Shown here piece by piece: positions 38,358 to 47,858 of a DNA stretch of 64,000 bases. The stretch spans positions 1 to 64,000 of the forward strand of contig NZ_NTMR01000029.1 of assembly GCF_002307495.1 (NCBI RefSeq), read 5' to 3'. A model generated the notes under the pieces. That model saw nothing but the letters and a program-made list of their open reading frames with translations, had not been told where the DNA came from and searched no databases. Both the position numbers and the translations under genes were made by a program. Source of the DNA: Pseudomonas abyssi (lineage in GTDB: Bacteria; Pseudomonadota; Gammaproteobacteria; Pseudomonadales; Pseudomonadaceae). Positions within the stretch are counted from its first letter, which is position 1, and the number at the start of each line of letters is the position of its first letter.

Positions 38358-39614
38358 TCAGGAGACCAGCAGACCCAGACCGTAAACAGCGACAAAGCCG
38401 AAGGCGAAGGCCATCAGCAACAGTCCAAAGCTGCGCAGGTAGGTCATGAATGTCAGGCCGGGCATCTTGCTCATGGCAACGATACCGGCAGCGGAGCCAA
38501 TTATAAGCAGGGACCCCCCCACACCAACAGCGTAGGTCAGGCCCATCCACTCGGCGATGGTCATCTGCAGATCGGCCTTGAGCAAGGCGGCGGTCAGCGG
38601 CACGTTGTCGATCAGCGCCGAGAGCATGCCCATCAGGAAGTTGGCGGCCATCGGCGGCATGAGGTCATACAGCGAGGTCAGACTCTGCAGGGTGCCGATG
38701 TACTGCAGCATACCGACCAGCAGCAGCACGCCGAGGAAGAACAGCAAAGTCTCAAACTCGATGACTCGGATGTATTCCAGAATCGGGTCATTGTCGATGT
38801 CTTCGTTGAAGAAACGCGCGATCAGGAACATCAGCGCCAGGCCGGTCAGAAAGGTCAGCACCGGCGGAATGGCAAAGAACAGACTCAGCAGAATGGTCGC
38901 AATGATGGTGAACAGAAAAAGACCACCAATCACCTGATCAACGCCGCGCAGTTCGTGCAGCTCATTGCGTTCGATGATGACCTCATCGCCCATGCCGATC
39001 GACAGCAGCGCGGCCAGCAGCAGCACGGCCAGCAGGGCCGGGGCACTGAGCAGCAGCAGGTTGGTGATCTCGACCTTGTCGGCCATGAAGATCATCAACG
39101 TGGTCACATCACCGGTGATCATCGCCACCCCACCGGAGTTGACCGCAAACACCACCAGCGTGGCGAAGCGCAGCATTTTGCGCAGCTCCAGATTCAGGCT
39201 CAACACCAGCGCCACCGACACCAGAGTGGCGGTGATGTTGTCGGCAACCGAGGAGAACACAAAGCAGAAGCCACCGGTCAGAAACAGCAGCTTGCGTTCG
39301 GTGATGCGCCCGGGAAGGATGCGGTAGATGATGTTCTCGATCAGCCCCTTCTTGTTCAGGTAGGCAACGAAGGTCATAGTCGCCAGCAGGAACAGCCAGA
39401 GACTGGCGATATCGGTGATGTTCTCGTTCAGCGCTTCATGGACCTGCCCTCGCACCGCCTCGCTGGGCGCAGCGATAAACAGCACCAGCCAGGACAGCGC
39501 GCCGAACAGCAGCACCACCTTGGCCTTGTTTACATGGATAACTTCTTCAAGAACCACGCCCAAAAAGGCGATCACTGCCATCGCCAGGAGCAGTATCTGT
39601 ACGCTGCTTTGCAT
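38358..39614 (-). CDS. nhaD: NhaD-type sodium:proton antiporter
   Basis: Inner-membrane transporter of 418 residues with about 12 helices, of the ion-transporter superfamily. The motifs SSVADNITATLVSVAL and SALIDNVPLTAALLK, containing paired Asp-Asn in half-helices, and NSGGVAMITGDVTTLMIF are characteristic of NhaD. It should expel Na+ or Li+ at alkaline pH, a trait common in halotolerant strains. It sits between ribD (12-base gap) and ribE (27-base gap), apparently within the riboflavin operon. Confidence 0.9.
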   Translation of the reverse strand: MQSSVQILLLAMAVIAFLGVVLEEVIHVNKAKVVLLFGALSWLVLFIAAPSEAVRGQVHEALNENITDIASLWLFLLATMTFVAYLNKKGLIENIIYRILPGRITERKLLFLTGGFCFVFSSVADNITATLVSVALVLSLNLELRKMLRFATLVVFAVNSGGVAMITGDVTTLMIFMADKVEITNLLLLSAPALLAVLLLAALLSIGMGDEVIIERNELHELRGVDQVIGGLFLFTIIATILLSLFFAIPPVLTFLTGLALMFLIARFFNEDIDNDPILEYIRVIEFETLLFFLGVLLLVGMLQYIGTLQSLTSLYDLMPPMAANFLMGMLSALIDNVPLTAALLKADLQMTIAEWMGLTYAVGVGGSLLIIGSAAGIVAMSKMPGLTFMTYLRSFGLLLMAFAFGFVAVYGLGLLVS

Positions 39615-39626
39615 GTGCTAACACTC

Positions 39627-40757
39627 TCAGGAAGGGAAAATCGGGCGTGCAGTGATGCGCCAATCCTGGCCAATGGCTCGCATATCGGTGACGGCGACGT
39701 CCATCGCCTCGCTCATGCTCTCGAAGGGGAGCTGCATCAGGGGCCGCGCCTGGCTTCCCAGCAGGCGCGGCGCCATATACACAATCAGTTCATCGACCAG
39801 GCCGGCACGCCAGAAGGCGCCCGACAGCCCGGCGCCAGCCTCGACCAGCACCTCGTTGCAGCCGCGCTCGGCGAGGGTCCGCAACACGGCGTGCAGATCG
39901 ACCTTGCCGTCGGCACCGGGGACCGCCAGCAGCTCGCTGCCAACGGCCAGATAATCATCGGCGGCCTGCTCGGCGCTGGTGCTGATCACCAGCGTGGGGC
40001 CTGCCTCACGGAAAAAACGTTGTTCCAACGGCACCCGGCGCAAGCTGTCGATCAGCACGCGCAGGGGTTGTCGCTCGGCGGCGGCCGCCGCCTCGTCTGG
40101 CGGCAGCCCCAGCTCACTGGCGCGCACGGTCAGCGCCGAGTCATCCAGCAGCACGCTATCGGCACCGCTGACCACCGCGCCGCTGCGCGCCCGCAGGCGC
40201 TGCACGTCGGCCCGGGCCGCCGGCCCGGTAATCCACTTGCTTTCGCCGCTGGCCATGGCGGTGCGCCCGTCCAGGCTCATCGCCAGCTTGACGCGTACCC
40301 AGGGCAAGCCCTGCTGCATGCGCTTGATAAAACCGGGGTTGAGCGCCCGCGCCTGGTCTTCCAGCAGCCCGCACTCGACCTCGATACCCGCCTCACGCAG
40401 CCGCTGCAGGCCGTTGCCGGCCACCTGGGGGTTGGGGTCCTGCATGGCCGCGACCATGCGCGCCACACCGGCCTTGATCAGCGCATCGGCGCAGGGCGGG
40501 GTCTTGCCAAAGTGACTGCAGGGCTCAAGGGTGACATAGGCGGTGGCGCCACGGGCGCGCTCGCCGGCCTGGGCCAGGGCGTTGACCTCTGCGTGCCCTT
40601 CACCCGCGCGCACGTGCCAGCCCTCGCCGACCACTTCGCCATCGACCACTAGCACACAGCCGACGCGCGGGTTGGGCTCGGTGGTATAGAGACCGCGTTC
40701 GGCCAGCATCAGTGCGCGGCTCATCCAGCTGCGGTCAGCAGCGCTCCACTCAGGCAT
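39627..40757 (-). CDS. ribD: bifunctional diaminohydroxyphosphoribosylaminopyrimidine deaminase/reductase
   Basis: Two-domain riboflavin enzyme (376 residues). The N-terminal cytidine-deaminase-like zinc site is HAEVNAL with [12 protein letters not shown]. The C-terminal NADPH reductase shows [20 protein letters not shown] and [14 protein letters not shown]. The ATG at 40757 overlaps the end of nrdR by eight bases; the longer upstream frame lies within nrdR. Confidence 0.96.
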   Translation of the reverse strand: MPEWSAADRSWMSRALMLAERGLYTTEPNPRVGCVLVVDGEVVGEGWHVRAGEGHAEVNALAQAGERARGATAYVTLEPCSHFGKTPPCADALIKAGVARMVAAMQDPNPQVAGNGLQRLREAGIEVECGLLEDQARALNPGFIKRMQQGLPWVRVKLAMSLDGRTAMASGESKWITGPAARADVQRLRARSGAVVSGADSVLLDDSALTVRASELGLPPDEAAAAAERQPLRVLIDSLRRVPLEQRFFREAGPTLVISTSAEQAADDYLAVGSELLAVPGADGKVDLHAVLRTLAERGCNEVLVEAGAGLSGAFWRAGLVDELIVYMAPRLLGSQARPLMQLPFESMSEAMDVAVTDMRAIGQDWRITARPIFPS

Positions 40758-41223
40758 CGCTGTCGTCCTGTTCGCGGCGCGACAGGCGCTCGATTTCTTC
40801 ACGGAACTGATTCAGATCCTGGAAGCGGCGATACACGGAGGCAAAGCGGATGTAGGCGACTTCATCGAGCTGCTTGAGCTCGCGCATCACCATCTCGCCG
40901 ACGGTCATGGCCTTGACCTCACGCTCGCCCGTGGCACGCAGCCGGTGCTTGATATGGCCGATGGCGGCCTCGATCTGCTCGACGCTGACCGGGCGCTTTT
41001 CTAGCGCGCGCTGGAAACCGGCGCGCAGCTTGTCTTCGTCGAAAGGCTGTCTGCGACCGTCCTGCTTGATCACCCGGGGCAGCACCAGCTCTGCCGTCTC
41101 GAACGTGGTGAAGCGCTCCTGGCAGGCCAGGCATTCGCGGCGCCGACGCACCTGATCACCTTCGGCTACCAGGCGCGAGTCGATCACCTTGGTGTCATGG
41201 GCACCACAGAACGGACAATGCAT
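40750..41223 (-). CDS. nrdR: transcriptional repressor NrdR
   Basis: ATP/dATP-sensing repressor of ribonucleotide reductase genes (157 residues). It has an N-terminal zinc ribbon ([17 protein letters not shown] ... CLACQERF), followed by an ATP-cone ([24 protein letters not shown]). The order nrdR-ribD is common in proteobacteria. It appears to be the first gene of the riboflavin run, with a terminator of the preceding gene just upstream. Confidence 0.97.
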   Translation of the reverse strand: MHCPFCGAHDTKVIDSRLVAEGDQVRRRRECLACQERFTTFETAELVLPRVIKQDGRRQPFDEDKLRAGFQRALEKRPVSVEQIEAAIGHIKHRLRATGEREVKAMTVGEMVMRELKQLDEVAYIRFASVYRRFQDLNQFREEIERLSRREQDDSDA

Positions 41224-41243
41224 GCAGGATTTCCCGAGCGGAT

Positions 41244-41278
41244 AAAAAACGGCCTACATAGTACTCCTTTGTAGGCCG
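41244..41278 (-). terminator. intrinsic terminator upstream of nrdR
   Basis: CGGCCTACA (41250-41258) and TGTAGGCCG (41270-41278) form a nine-base stem with an 11-base loop. On the minus strand it is followed by six T. It should end the acyl-CoA ligase transcript. Confidence 0.85.
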
Positions 41279-41336
41279 GGGATAAAATGTATCAGTTTAT
41301 TACCCGTGCCGCTGTCGGGGCGCGGCATGGGCGACG

Positions 41337-42818
41337 TCAAGCCGAGGCCTGCAACCAGCTGTCACGCAACCGCCGCTTGGCCACCTTGCCGTTGTCATCA
41401 CGCGGCAGGCTGTCGACCACTTCAACCCGCTTGGGCACCTTGTAGCCGGCCATCTGCTCACGGATAAACGCCTGTACCTGACTGGCACTGACCTGCCCGC
41501 CGGGGCTGGCTACCACAGCCATCAACGACTCGCCGTACTCGGCATCCGGCACACCGAACACCGCGCAATCAGTGACCCCCTCCAGGGTGATCAGCACATG
41601 CTCGATCTCCGCCGGGTAGATGTTTACGCCACCGGAAATGACCATGTCCGACTGCCGGTCACAGACGTACAGATAGCCTTCGGCGTCCAGATAGCCGATG
41701 TCACCCACCGTGGCCAGATCGTCCAGCCCGGCCTTACTGCGCGCGGCCTCGTTATTCAGATAGGTAAAGTCCGGCACCATGGGCTGGCGCACGTAGATCA
41801 CGCCCGGCTCGCCTACACCACACTCGCGGCCGTCTTCGCTGACGATACGAATGCGCGTGTCCGCAATCGGCCGGCCCACACTCCCCGGCTTGCGACGGGC
41901 GGATTGCGGGTCCTGCAGGGTCACCATGCCGGTCTCGCTGGAGGCGTAGGTTTCAAAGATGACATCGCCCCACCAATCGAGCATTGCCTGCTTCACTTCC
42001 GGGGCGCAGGGGGCGCCGGTGGAGGCGACAAAGCGCACCGACGACAGATCGTATCTGGCGCGCACGGCCTCGGGCAGACGGAGCAGCCGCACATACATGA
42101 TCGGCACCAGATACACCACCTCGATGCGGTGCTGCTGGATCAGCGCCAACGTCTGCTCGGCGTCGAAGCGCGGCATCACCACCAGCACCTGTGCCTGCTG
42201 AATGGCCTGCTGGGTGAAGGACGTGGGGGCGCTGTGATACAGCGGCGCGGTCACCATGGCGCGGACACCGGGCGTAATGCCCCAGGCGATGCGGCACAGC
42301 TCGCGCATACCTTCAGCCATCTGAGCGCGCAGCTCTGGCGGCGGTGCTAGGCGCACCACGCCCTTGGGCCGCCCGGTGGTGCCGGAGGTGTAGGCCATGT
42401 GGGCGCGCGGCGTGCGCTCAGGCCCGTCATAGGGCGCCTGCTGCGCCAGCCAGCGTTCGTAGTCACGGGCGTCGTCGGCGCTAGCATCGACTACCAGCAC
42501 CTCGACCCCTGCCGGCACCGCATCACCCAGAGTGGCTAGCAGGTCCGCCTCGACGATCAACACCTTGGCCGCCGAGTCGTTCAGCAGATACGCCACCTCA
42601 TCGGCCTTGAAGTGCCAGTTGATCGGGCAGTAAAAGCAGCCGGCGGTCTGGCAGCTCTGAATGGCATCGATAAATGCCGGGCCGTTGCGCAGCATCACAG
42701 CAAGTACATCGCCGTCTTCCACGCCCAAACGCGCCAAGCCACCGGCCAGCCGCAGCGCGCGGTCGGCCACCTCATCACCGCTGCGGCGCAGGTCGCCACA
42801 GATGAGCTCAGCAGTCAT
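41337..42818 (-). CDS. AMP-binding acyl-CoA ligase/synthetase
   Basis: ANL-superfamily enzyme of 493 residues that activates a carboxylic acid with ATP and CoA. The P-loop-like motif is YTSGTTGRPKG; the A5-type block is ETYASSETGMV, the hinge region GDIGYLDAEGYLYVCDRQSDMVISGG (its core GDIGYLD and DMVISGGVNIYP), and the C-terminal lysine PRDDNGKVAKR. The start ATG at 42818 shares a base with the stop of the nitronate monooxygenase gene, so they form a coupled pair. The substrate cannot be read from sequence; medium-chain, aromatic or steroid-side-chain acids are all possible. Confidence 0.88.
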   Translation of the reverse strand: MTAELICGDLRRSGDEVADRALRLAGGLARLGVEDGDVLAVMLRNGPAFIDAIQSCQTAGCFYCPINWHFKADEVAYLLNDSAAKVLIVEADLLATLGDAVPAGVEVLVVDASADDARDYERWLAQQAPYDGPERTPRAHMAYTSGTTGRPKGVVRLAPPPELRAQMAEGMRELCRIAWGITPGVRAMVTAPLYHSAPTSFTQQAIQQAQVLVVMPRFDAEQTLALIQQHRIEVVYLVPIMYVRLLRLPEAVRARYDLSSVRFVASTGAPCAPEVKQAMLDWWGDVIFETYASSETGMVTLQDPQSARRKPGSVGRPIADTRIRIVSEDGRECGVGEPGVIYVRQPMVPDFTYLNNEAARSKAGLDDLATVGDIGYLDAEGYLYVCDRQSDMVISGGVNIYPAEIEHVLITLEGVTDCAVFGVPDAEYGESLMAVVASPGGQVSASQVQAFIREQMAGYKVPKRVEVVDSLPRDDNGKVAKRRLRDSWLQASA

Positions 42819-43804
42819 CAGCGTGCTCCAAAGGGCTGGGTAATGCGCGCCATGCGCTCCTGCGCTTCGTGATACTCGCACTCCAGCTGGGCCACGGCCT
42901 CGGCAGCGGAGGTCACCTTGCCAATGCTGCCCACGCCCTGCCCTGCGCCCCAAATGTCGCGCCAGGCCTTGCTCTTGCTGCTGCCGCCGGAGCCGAACTT
43001 CATGGTGCTCTTGTCACCCTCGGGCAGGTTGTTCGGATCCATGCCGGCGTTGACGATGCTCGGCTTGAGGTAGTTGCCGTGCACGCCGGTGAACAGGTTG
43101 CTGTAAACGATATCGTCAGCGCTGGTATCGACCAGCATCTGCTTGTAAGCCGGATCGGCGTTGGCTTCGTGCGTGGCAATAAAGCGGGTGCCCATGTACG
43201 CGAGGTCGGCCCCCATGGCCTGGGCCGCGAGAATCTGCTCGCCCTTGGCGATAGAGCCGGAGAGGATGATCGGGCCGTCGTAGAAGGCGCGAATTTCAGA
43301 CACCAGGGCAAAGGGGCTGAGCTGACCGGCGTGGCCGCCCGCGCCCGCACACACCAGAATCAGGCCGTCAACACCGGCCTCAATTGCCTTCTTGGCGTGT
43401 TTGACGTTGATCACATCGTGGAACACCAGACCACCGTAGCTGTGAATCGGCCCGACGACCTCGTTGGGCGCGCGCAGGCTGGTGATGACGATCGGCACCT
43501 TGTATTTCACGCACAGCTCAACGTCATGCTGCAGACGGTCATTGCTGCCGTGCACGATCTGGTTGACCGCGAAGGGCGCCACCACCGCGTCCGGGTTGGC
43601 CGCCTGATAGTCCGCCAGCTCGCTGGTGATGCGCTGCAGCCACTCGTCCAGCACCTCGGCAGGACGCGCATTCAGCGCCGGGAAGGAACCCACAACCCCG
43701 GCCTTGCACTGCGCAATGACCAGATCCGGGTTGGAGATGATAAACAGCGGGGAACAGATGACCGGCAGGCTCAGATTGCCTTGCAGAACGGCGGGCAGAC
43801 TCAT
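42818..43804 (-). CDS. nitronate monooxygenase family (2-nitropropane dioxygenase-like) flavoprotein
   Basis: FMN-dependent TIM-barrel enzyme of 328 residues. Family blocks are APFAVNQIVH near the N-terminus, VCAGAGGHAGQLSPFALV with the phosphate-binding glycines and a catalytic-type histidine, and ILSGSIAKGEQILAAQAMGADLAYMGTRF. The family includes enzymes that oxidise propionate-3-nitronate and others of unknown substrate. It is coupled to the acyl-CoA ligase gene and divergent from a LysR regulator. Confidence 0.88.
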   Translation of the reverse strand: MSLPAVLQGNLSLPVICSPLFIISNPDLVIAQCKAGVVGSFPALNARPAEVLDEWLQRITSELADYQAANPDAVVAPFAVNQIVHGSNDRLQHDVELCVKYKVPIVITSLRAPNEVVGPIHSYGGLVFHDVINVKHAKKAIEAGVDGLILVCAGAGGHAGQLSPFALVSEIRAFYDGPIILSGSIAKGEQILAAQAMGADLAYMGTRFIATHEANADPAYKQMLVDTSADDIVYSNLFTGVHGNYLKPSIVNAGMDPNNLPEGDKSTMKFGSGGSSKSKAWRDIWGAGQGVGSIGKVTSAAEAVAQLECEYHEAQERMARITQPFGAR

Positions 43805-43908
43805 GCGTGCGCTCCTGTGTGTTGTGATTGTTCATGGACTATAAAAGCCCCTCACCTGCACTACAATGTCCGCGCATAAGCCCAAACTGTTTACCAATAG
43901 GCAACAAT

Positions 43909-44847
43909 ATGGACATCAAGACCCTGCAGTACTTCAGCGCCATCGTCGAGGCCGGCAGCATGAGCGGCGCCGCCCGCCGGCTCGGCACCTCGCGCTCACA
44001 CGTCAGCCGACGGCTGAAAGCGCTGGAGCAGGACCTTGAAGTGCAGCTGCTGCGCCGCACCACCCGGCGTATCGAGCCGACCCAGATCGGCTGGGCCATG
44101 TACGAGCATGCCGCGCGCATCAGCCAGGAGTTGAGCGCACTACAGTCGACGGTGGACAACCTTGGGCGCAACCTGCGCGGCCATCTGCGCCTGAGCGTGC
44201 CCTCAGCGCTCGGGCAACAGGTGCTTGGGCCGCTGCTGCTGGAGTTTGCCGAGGCCTACCCGGATGTCAGCCTGCAGCTGACTTTCAGCAACCGCATCTT
44301 TGATCTGGTCGCCGAAGAGATCGACCTGGCGATCCGCGTCACCAACACCCCGCCCGATACCCTGGTTGCCCGCGACCTGGGGCCCATCGACTGGGTGCTG
44401 TGCGCCAGCCCGGCCTACCTGAGCCGGGTCGGCGCACCGCAACAACCCGAAGATCTGCTGCGCTGCGCCATGGTCAGCGTCAAGGTGGCCGACCTGCGTC
44501 TGCCGCTGGAGCTGTCGGACGGTCGCCATCGCCAGGTGCTGACCCTGCGTCCGCGCCTGCAGACCGAAGACATGCTGTTTCTGCGCCGCGCCGCGCAGCA
44601 GGGTCTGGGCTGCGCACTACTGCCGTACTATGCGGTCCGCGATGAGCTGGAGAGCGGCCAGCTGCAGGTCGTCCTGCCGCAGTATCGCGCCCGGGTGGAT
44701 GCCTGGGGCGATCACCTGTACCTGCTCACCGCGCCCAACCTCTACCCCACGCTGGCGACCCGCGCGCTGATCGAGTTTCTGCGCAGCCGTCTGGCCGACA
44801 TCCCGCTGACACCCAGGCACCCGCTTGCCGTTACAATGCCCTCCTGA
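43909..44847 (+). CDS. LysR-type transcriptional regulator
   Basis: A 312-residue LTTR with an N-terminal winged helix-turn-helix (MDIKTLQYFSAIVEAGSMSG ... SRSHVSRRLKALEQ) and a C-terminal periplasmic-binding-protein-like effector domain. The ATG at 43909 fits the family start. The divergent 104-bp region 43805-43908, shared with the nitronate monooxygenase gene, is the likely operator, which predicts control of the ligase pair. No clear T-N11-A box was singled out. A CrgA-like helix start hints at the subfamily only weakly. Confidence 0.92.
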   Translation: MDIKTLQYFSAIVEAGSMSGAARRLGTSRSHVSRRLKALEQDLEVQLLRRTTRRIEPTQIGWAMYEHAARISQELSALQSTVDNLGRNLRGHLRLSVPSALGQQVLGPLLLEFAEAYPDVSLQLTFSNRIFDLVAEEIDLAIRVTNTPPDTLVARDLGPIDWVLCASPAYLSRVGAPQQPEDLLRCAMVSVKVADLRLPLELSDGRHRQVLTLRPRLQTEDMLFLRRAAQQGLGCALLPYYAVRDELESGQLQVVLPQYRARVDAWGDHLYLLTAPNLYPTLATRALIEFLRSRLADIPLTPRHPLAVTMPS

Positions 44848-44861
44848 CCAGGAGCCTTGCC

Positions 44862-45533
44862 ATGACGCTGCAGACACTCACCGACGCCCTCCATCAGGTA
44901 TTGCCCGATGCCCAGCTGACGCCGACCCGAGTGCCCGGCCTGCCCGAGCTGGAACTCTGGCTGCTGGACCCGGCCAACCTGGACCGCGCCTTTGCCGCCG
45001 AGGAAACCCGTCGCCTGCTGGAGCACCCGCCCTACTGGGGCTTCTGCTGGGGTAGCGGGCTGGCGCTGGCGCGCTGGGTGCTGGATAACCCGGCCGAGGT
45101 CCGCGGCAAGCGGGTGCTGGATTTTGGTTCGGGGTCCGGCGTGGTCGCCCTGGCATGCCGCCTGGCGGGCGCCGGTGAAGTCATCGCCTGCGATCTCGAC
45201 GAGCCGGCGTTGCTGGCCTGCGCGTTGAATGCGCGCCTCAATGACCTGCGTCTGACTTTGTCCGACGATTACTTTGCCGTGGCGGGCGACATCGACCTGC
45301 TGATCGCCGCCGACGTGCTCTACGACGTCGAGAACCGGCCACTGCTGGAGCACTTTGCCGGTCGCGCCAGGCAGGTGCTAATCGCCGATTCACGGGTGCG
45401 CGACCTGGTGCACCCGCGCTACCAGCGCAGCGCCATCCTGCCAGGCCAGACCTGGCCTGATCTGGGCGAGCCGCTGGAGTTTCGCGACGTCAGCCTCTAC
45501 AGGCTTGACCCCGGCGCCAGCGCCCCCATATAA
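44862..45533 (+). CDS. class I SAM-dependent methyltransferase (ETFB-lysine/PrmA-like)
   Basis: A 223-residue methyltransferase. The SAM motif I is VLDFGSGSGVVALA, motif II IACDLDEPAL, and the acceptor-side block is LLIAADVLYDVEN. Similarity of WGFCWGSGLALARWVL suggests the ETFB lysine methyltransferase/METTL20 group, which trimethylates lysines on electron-transfer flavoprotein beta. The substrate here is inference. It starts 15 bases after the LysR gene but probably belongs with the next gene, the order that I recall in PAO1. Confidence 0.82.
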   Translation: MTLQTLTDALHQVLPDAQLTPTRVPGLPELELWLLDPANLDRAFAAEETRRLLEHPPYWGFCWGSGLALARWVLDNPAEVRGKRVLDFGSGSGVVALACRLAGAGEVIACDLDEPALLACALNARLNDLRLTLSDDYFAVAGDIDLLIAADVLYDVENRPLLEHFAGRARQVLIADSRVRDLVHPRYQRSAILPGQTWPDLGEPLEFRDVSLYRLDPGASAPI

Positions 45534-45566
45534 AACAGTCCCCCACACTCGCTGCGGAATCGCCTT

Positions 45567-46448
45567 ATGTCCTCGCCCTACCTGTTTGACGCCACCACCG
45601 ATACCTTCGACCGCTATGTGCTGGAGAACTCCTTCCACAAGCCGGTGCTGGTCGACTTCTGGGCCGACTGGTGCGCGCCCTGCAAGGCGCTGTTTCCTGT
45701 GCTGGAGAAGATTGTCGACAGCTATCAGGGCGAGCTGCTGCTGGCCAAGGTCAACTGCGACGTCGAGGTCGGCTTGACCGAGCGCTTTGGCATTCGCAGC
45801 CTGCCCACCGTGGTGCTGTTCAAGGACGGCCAGCCCGTCGAGGGCTTTGCCGGCATCCAGACCGAGAGCGCCATCCGCGAACTGCTGGCCCCGCACGTTG
45901 CCGAACCGCAGGCCCAAGAAGAAAGCGCCCCAGAAGGCGACCTGGCAAGCCAGGCCCAGGCGCTGATCGACGCCGGTCAGGCGCAGGAGGCGATTGCCCT
46001 GCTGCAGCCAGCGCTGCAGGATGAGACCGACGACAGCCTGCTCCTGCTGCTGGCCCGCGCCCTGCTGGCTGACGGCCAACTGGATGACGCCGACAAGGTG
46101 CTGCAAGCGATCCAACAAAAAGATCAGCACAAGCAAACCCTGAGCGCACTCAAGGCGCAACTCAGCTTTGCCCGCCAGACCACTGACTTACCGCCACGCG
46201 ACACGCTGCAGACACGCCTGAGCAGCGACGCCGGCGACAGCGAAGCACGCTACCAACTGGCCCTGCTGGACCTGACCGCTGGCAACAGTGATACCGCCCT
46301 CGCCGCGCTGCTCGAACTGCTGCAGCGCGACCGCGGCTGGGGCGACGGTGCGGCGCAAAAGACGCTGCTGCAGGTCTTCGACGCCCTGGGCGGTGAGCAC
46401 CCGCTCACCGTGCAATACCGCCGCAAGCTATATCAGGCGCTGTACTGA
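45567..46448 (+). CDS. cnoX: thioredoxin-like co-chaperone CnoX (YbbN)
   Basis: A 293-residue protein with an N-terminal thioredoxin domain (VDFWADWCAPCKALFPVLEK, CAPC active site intact) and a C-terminal TPR-like region (about 130-290). E. coli CnoX protects substrates from bleach-induced oxidation and hands them to GroEL; that protein has an altered redox motif, while this one keeps both cysteines and could act as an oxidoreductase. Confidence 0.88.
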   Translation: MSSPYLFDATTDTFDRYVLENSFHKPVLVDFWADWCAPCKALFPVLEKIVDSYQGELLLAKVNCDVEVGLTERFGIRSLPTVVLFKDGQPVEGFAGIQTESAIRELLAPHVAEPQAQEESAPEGDLASQAQALIDAGQAQEAIALLQPALQDETDDSLLLLLARALLADGQLDDADKVLQAIQQKDQHKQTLSALKAQLSFARQTTDLPPRDTLQTRLSSDAGDSEARYQLALLDLTAGNSDTALAALLELLQRDRGWGDGAAQKTLLQVFDALGGEHPLTVQYRRKLYQALY

Positions 46449-46501
46449 GCCTGGGCGCGCCCTAACCGGGCAGGCAGGCATGCCGGGGTTGTAACAACAG
46501 G

Positions 46502-46525
46502 GAAATGAAATAAGATAACGTTTTC
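46502..46525 (+). promoter_or_regulatory. candidate Zur box upstream of the zrgA-like operon
   Basis: The partly palindromic AT-rich site has the core TGAAATAAGATAACG (46506-46520), matching 10 of the 14 defined positions of the gamma-proteobacterial Zur core TGTTATAnTATAACA as I remember it. It also has GAAA/TTTTC wings. It ends 23 bp before the ATG at 46549, where a bound repressor would block initiation. The site stands out as the only AT-rich stretch in this gap. Confidence 0.6.
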
Positions 46526-46548
46526 CCCATTCCAGTTGGAGTCTTGCC

Positions 46549-47139
46549 ATGCGCCGCACCCTGCTTGCCCTCGCCCTAGCTCTTCCCTGCAGCCAAGCCC
46601 TGCACGCCCACGAACACGAGCATGAACACGACAGCCTGGGTGCCCACGAACACGGCGTCGCCAGCCTCAATCTGGTGGTCGATGGCAACCAGGCCAGCCT
46701 GGAGCTCGATAGCCCAGCCGCCAACCTGGTCGGTTTTGAGTACCAGCCCAGCACGGACGAAGACCGCGCCACCGTAGCCCGCGTCAAGGCAGCGATGGAG
46801 CAAGCCGACGGCTTGTTTAGCTTCACGCCGGCCGCCGGGTGCCAGCTGCAACAGGTCGACCTGGACAGTCCGTTGTTTGCCGCACAGGACCACGACGAGC
46901 ATGACCACCATGACGACCATGAGCACGCGCACGACCATAGCCATGAACACGGTGAGCACGCGGATATCGAAGGTCGTTTTGACTACGTCTGCGATGCCCC
47001 CGAGCAACTTGAAGCCCTGACTCTCCCGTTGTTCAATGACTACCCCGCCATGCAACGCATTCAGGTACAAGCGATCACTGCCAGCGGCCAACACGGCGCG
47101 ATACTGACCGCCGAGCAACCCACCTTGTCACTGGACTGA
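46549..47139 (+). CDS. ZrgA-like (DUF2796) zinc-binding periplasmic protein
   Basis: A 196-residue secreted protein with a signal peptide (LLALALALPCSQALHA) and many histidines: HEHEHEHD at the mature N-terminus and a long His/Asp/Glu tract near residues 113-137 (QDHDEHDHHDDHEHAHD and on). This is typical of ZrgA/DUF2796 proteins of zinc uptake. The order with an ABC ATPase, permease and DUF3299 protein resembles PA4063-PA4066 of PAO1, which I recall as zinc-repressed. Confidence 0.85.
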   Translation: MRRTLLALALALPCSQALHAHEHEHEHDSLGAHEHGVASLNLVVDGNQASLELDSPAANLVGFEYQPSTDEDRATVARVKAAMEQADGLFSFTPAAGCQLQQVDLDSPLFAAQDHDEHDHHDDHEHAHDHSHEHGEHADIEGRFDYVCDAPEQLEALTLPLFNDYPAMQRIQVQAITASGQHGAILTAEQPTLSLD

Positions 47140-47147
47140 ATCAGCCG

Positions 47148-47858
47148 ATGAGTACACCACTACTGCAGGTCAGTGATCTGCAGTTTGCCTGGCCGGGCCA
47201 GCCGCTGCTGCTGGATATCCCGGCCTTCAGCCTGCAAGCGGGCGAACGACTCTTTCTCAAGGGGCCATCGGGCAGCGGCAAGACTACCCTGCTCGGCCTG
47301 CTCGGCGGTGTACATCAGCCACAACAAGGCGCCATTACCCTGCTGGGCCAGTCATTGCGTCAACTCTCCGCCTTGCGCAGAGACCGTTTTCGCGCCGATC
47401 ACACCGGCTATCTGTTCCAGCAGTTCAACCTGCTGCCGTACCTCTCGGTGCTGGATAATGTCACCCTGCCCTGCCGCTTCTCCAGCCTGCGCCGCGAGCG
47501 AGCCCTGCGCCAGCAGCCGGACCTGAACACGGCTGCCGAACACCTGCTGCGCGAGCTTGGCCTGAGCGACGCCACCCTGCATCAGCGCAGCGCCGGTGCC
47601 CTGTCCATCGGCCAGCAGCAGCGGGTAGCCGCCGCCCGCGCGCTGATTGGCAGCCCCGAGCTGGTGATTGCCGACGAACCCACCTCGGCACTGGATGCCG
47701 ACAGCCGCGACGCTTTTCTCAAGCTACTGTTCGATGAGTGCGCACAGATGGGCAGCAGCCTGCTGTTTGTCAGCCACGACACCAGCCTGGCAACCCGCTT
47801 TGACCGTGCCCTGTCGCTGGCCGAACTCAACCGCGCCAGCCAGCCGGAGATTCTCTGA
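47148..47858 (+). CDS. ABC transporter ATP-binding protein (LolD/MacB type)
   Basis: Nucleotide-binding subunit of 236 residues. Walker A is GPSGSGKTT, the Q-loop is LFQQFNLLPYLSV, the signature is LSIGQQQR (Ser-Ile-Gly in place of Ser-Gly-Gly), and the Walker B is LVIADEPTSALD with the H-loop FVSHD. It overlaps the permease start by one base. The type VII/MacB-LolD class usually works on periplasmic or lipoprotein substrates rather than importing ions. Confidence 0.93.
   Translation: MSTPLLQVSDLQFAWPGQPLLLDIPAFSLQAGERLFLKGPSGSGKTTLLGLLGGVHQPQQGAITLLGQSLRQLSALRRDRFRADHTGYLFQQFNLLPYLSVLDNVTLPCRFSSLRRERALRQQPDLNTAAEHLLRELGLSDATLHQRSAGALSIGQQQRVAAARALIGSPELVIADEPTSALDADSRDAFLKLLFDECAQMGSSLLFVSHDTSLATRFDRALSLAELNRASQPEIL

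Noticed and set aside
38334-40652. 772-codon plus-strand frame across nhaD and ribD
   Set aside because: Low-complexity His/Gln-rich translation opposite two well-conserved genes; it spans the boundary between them.
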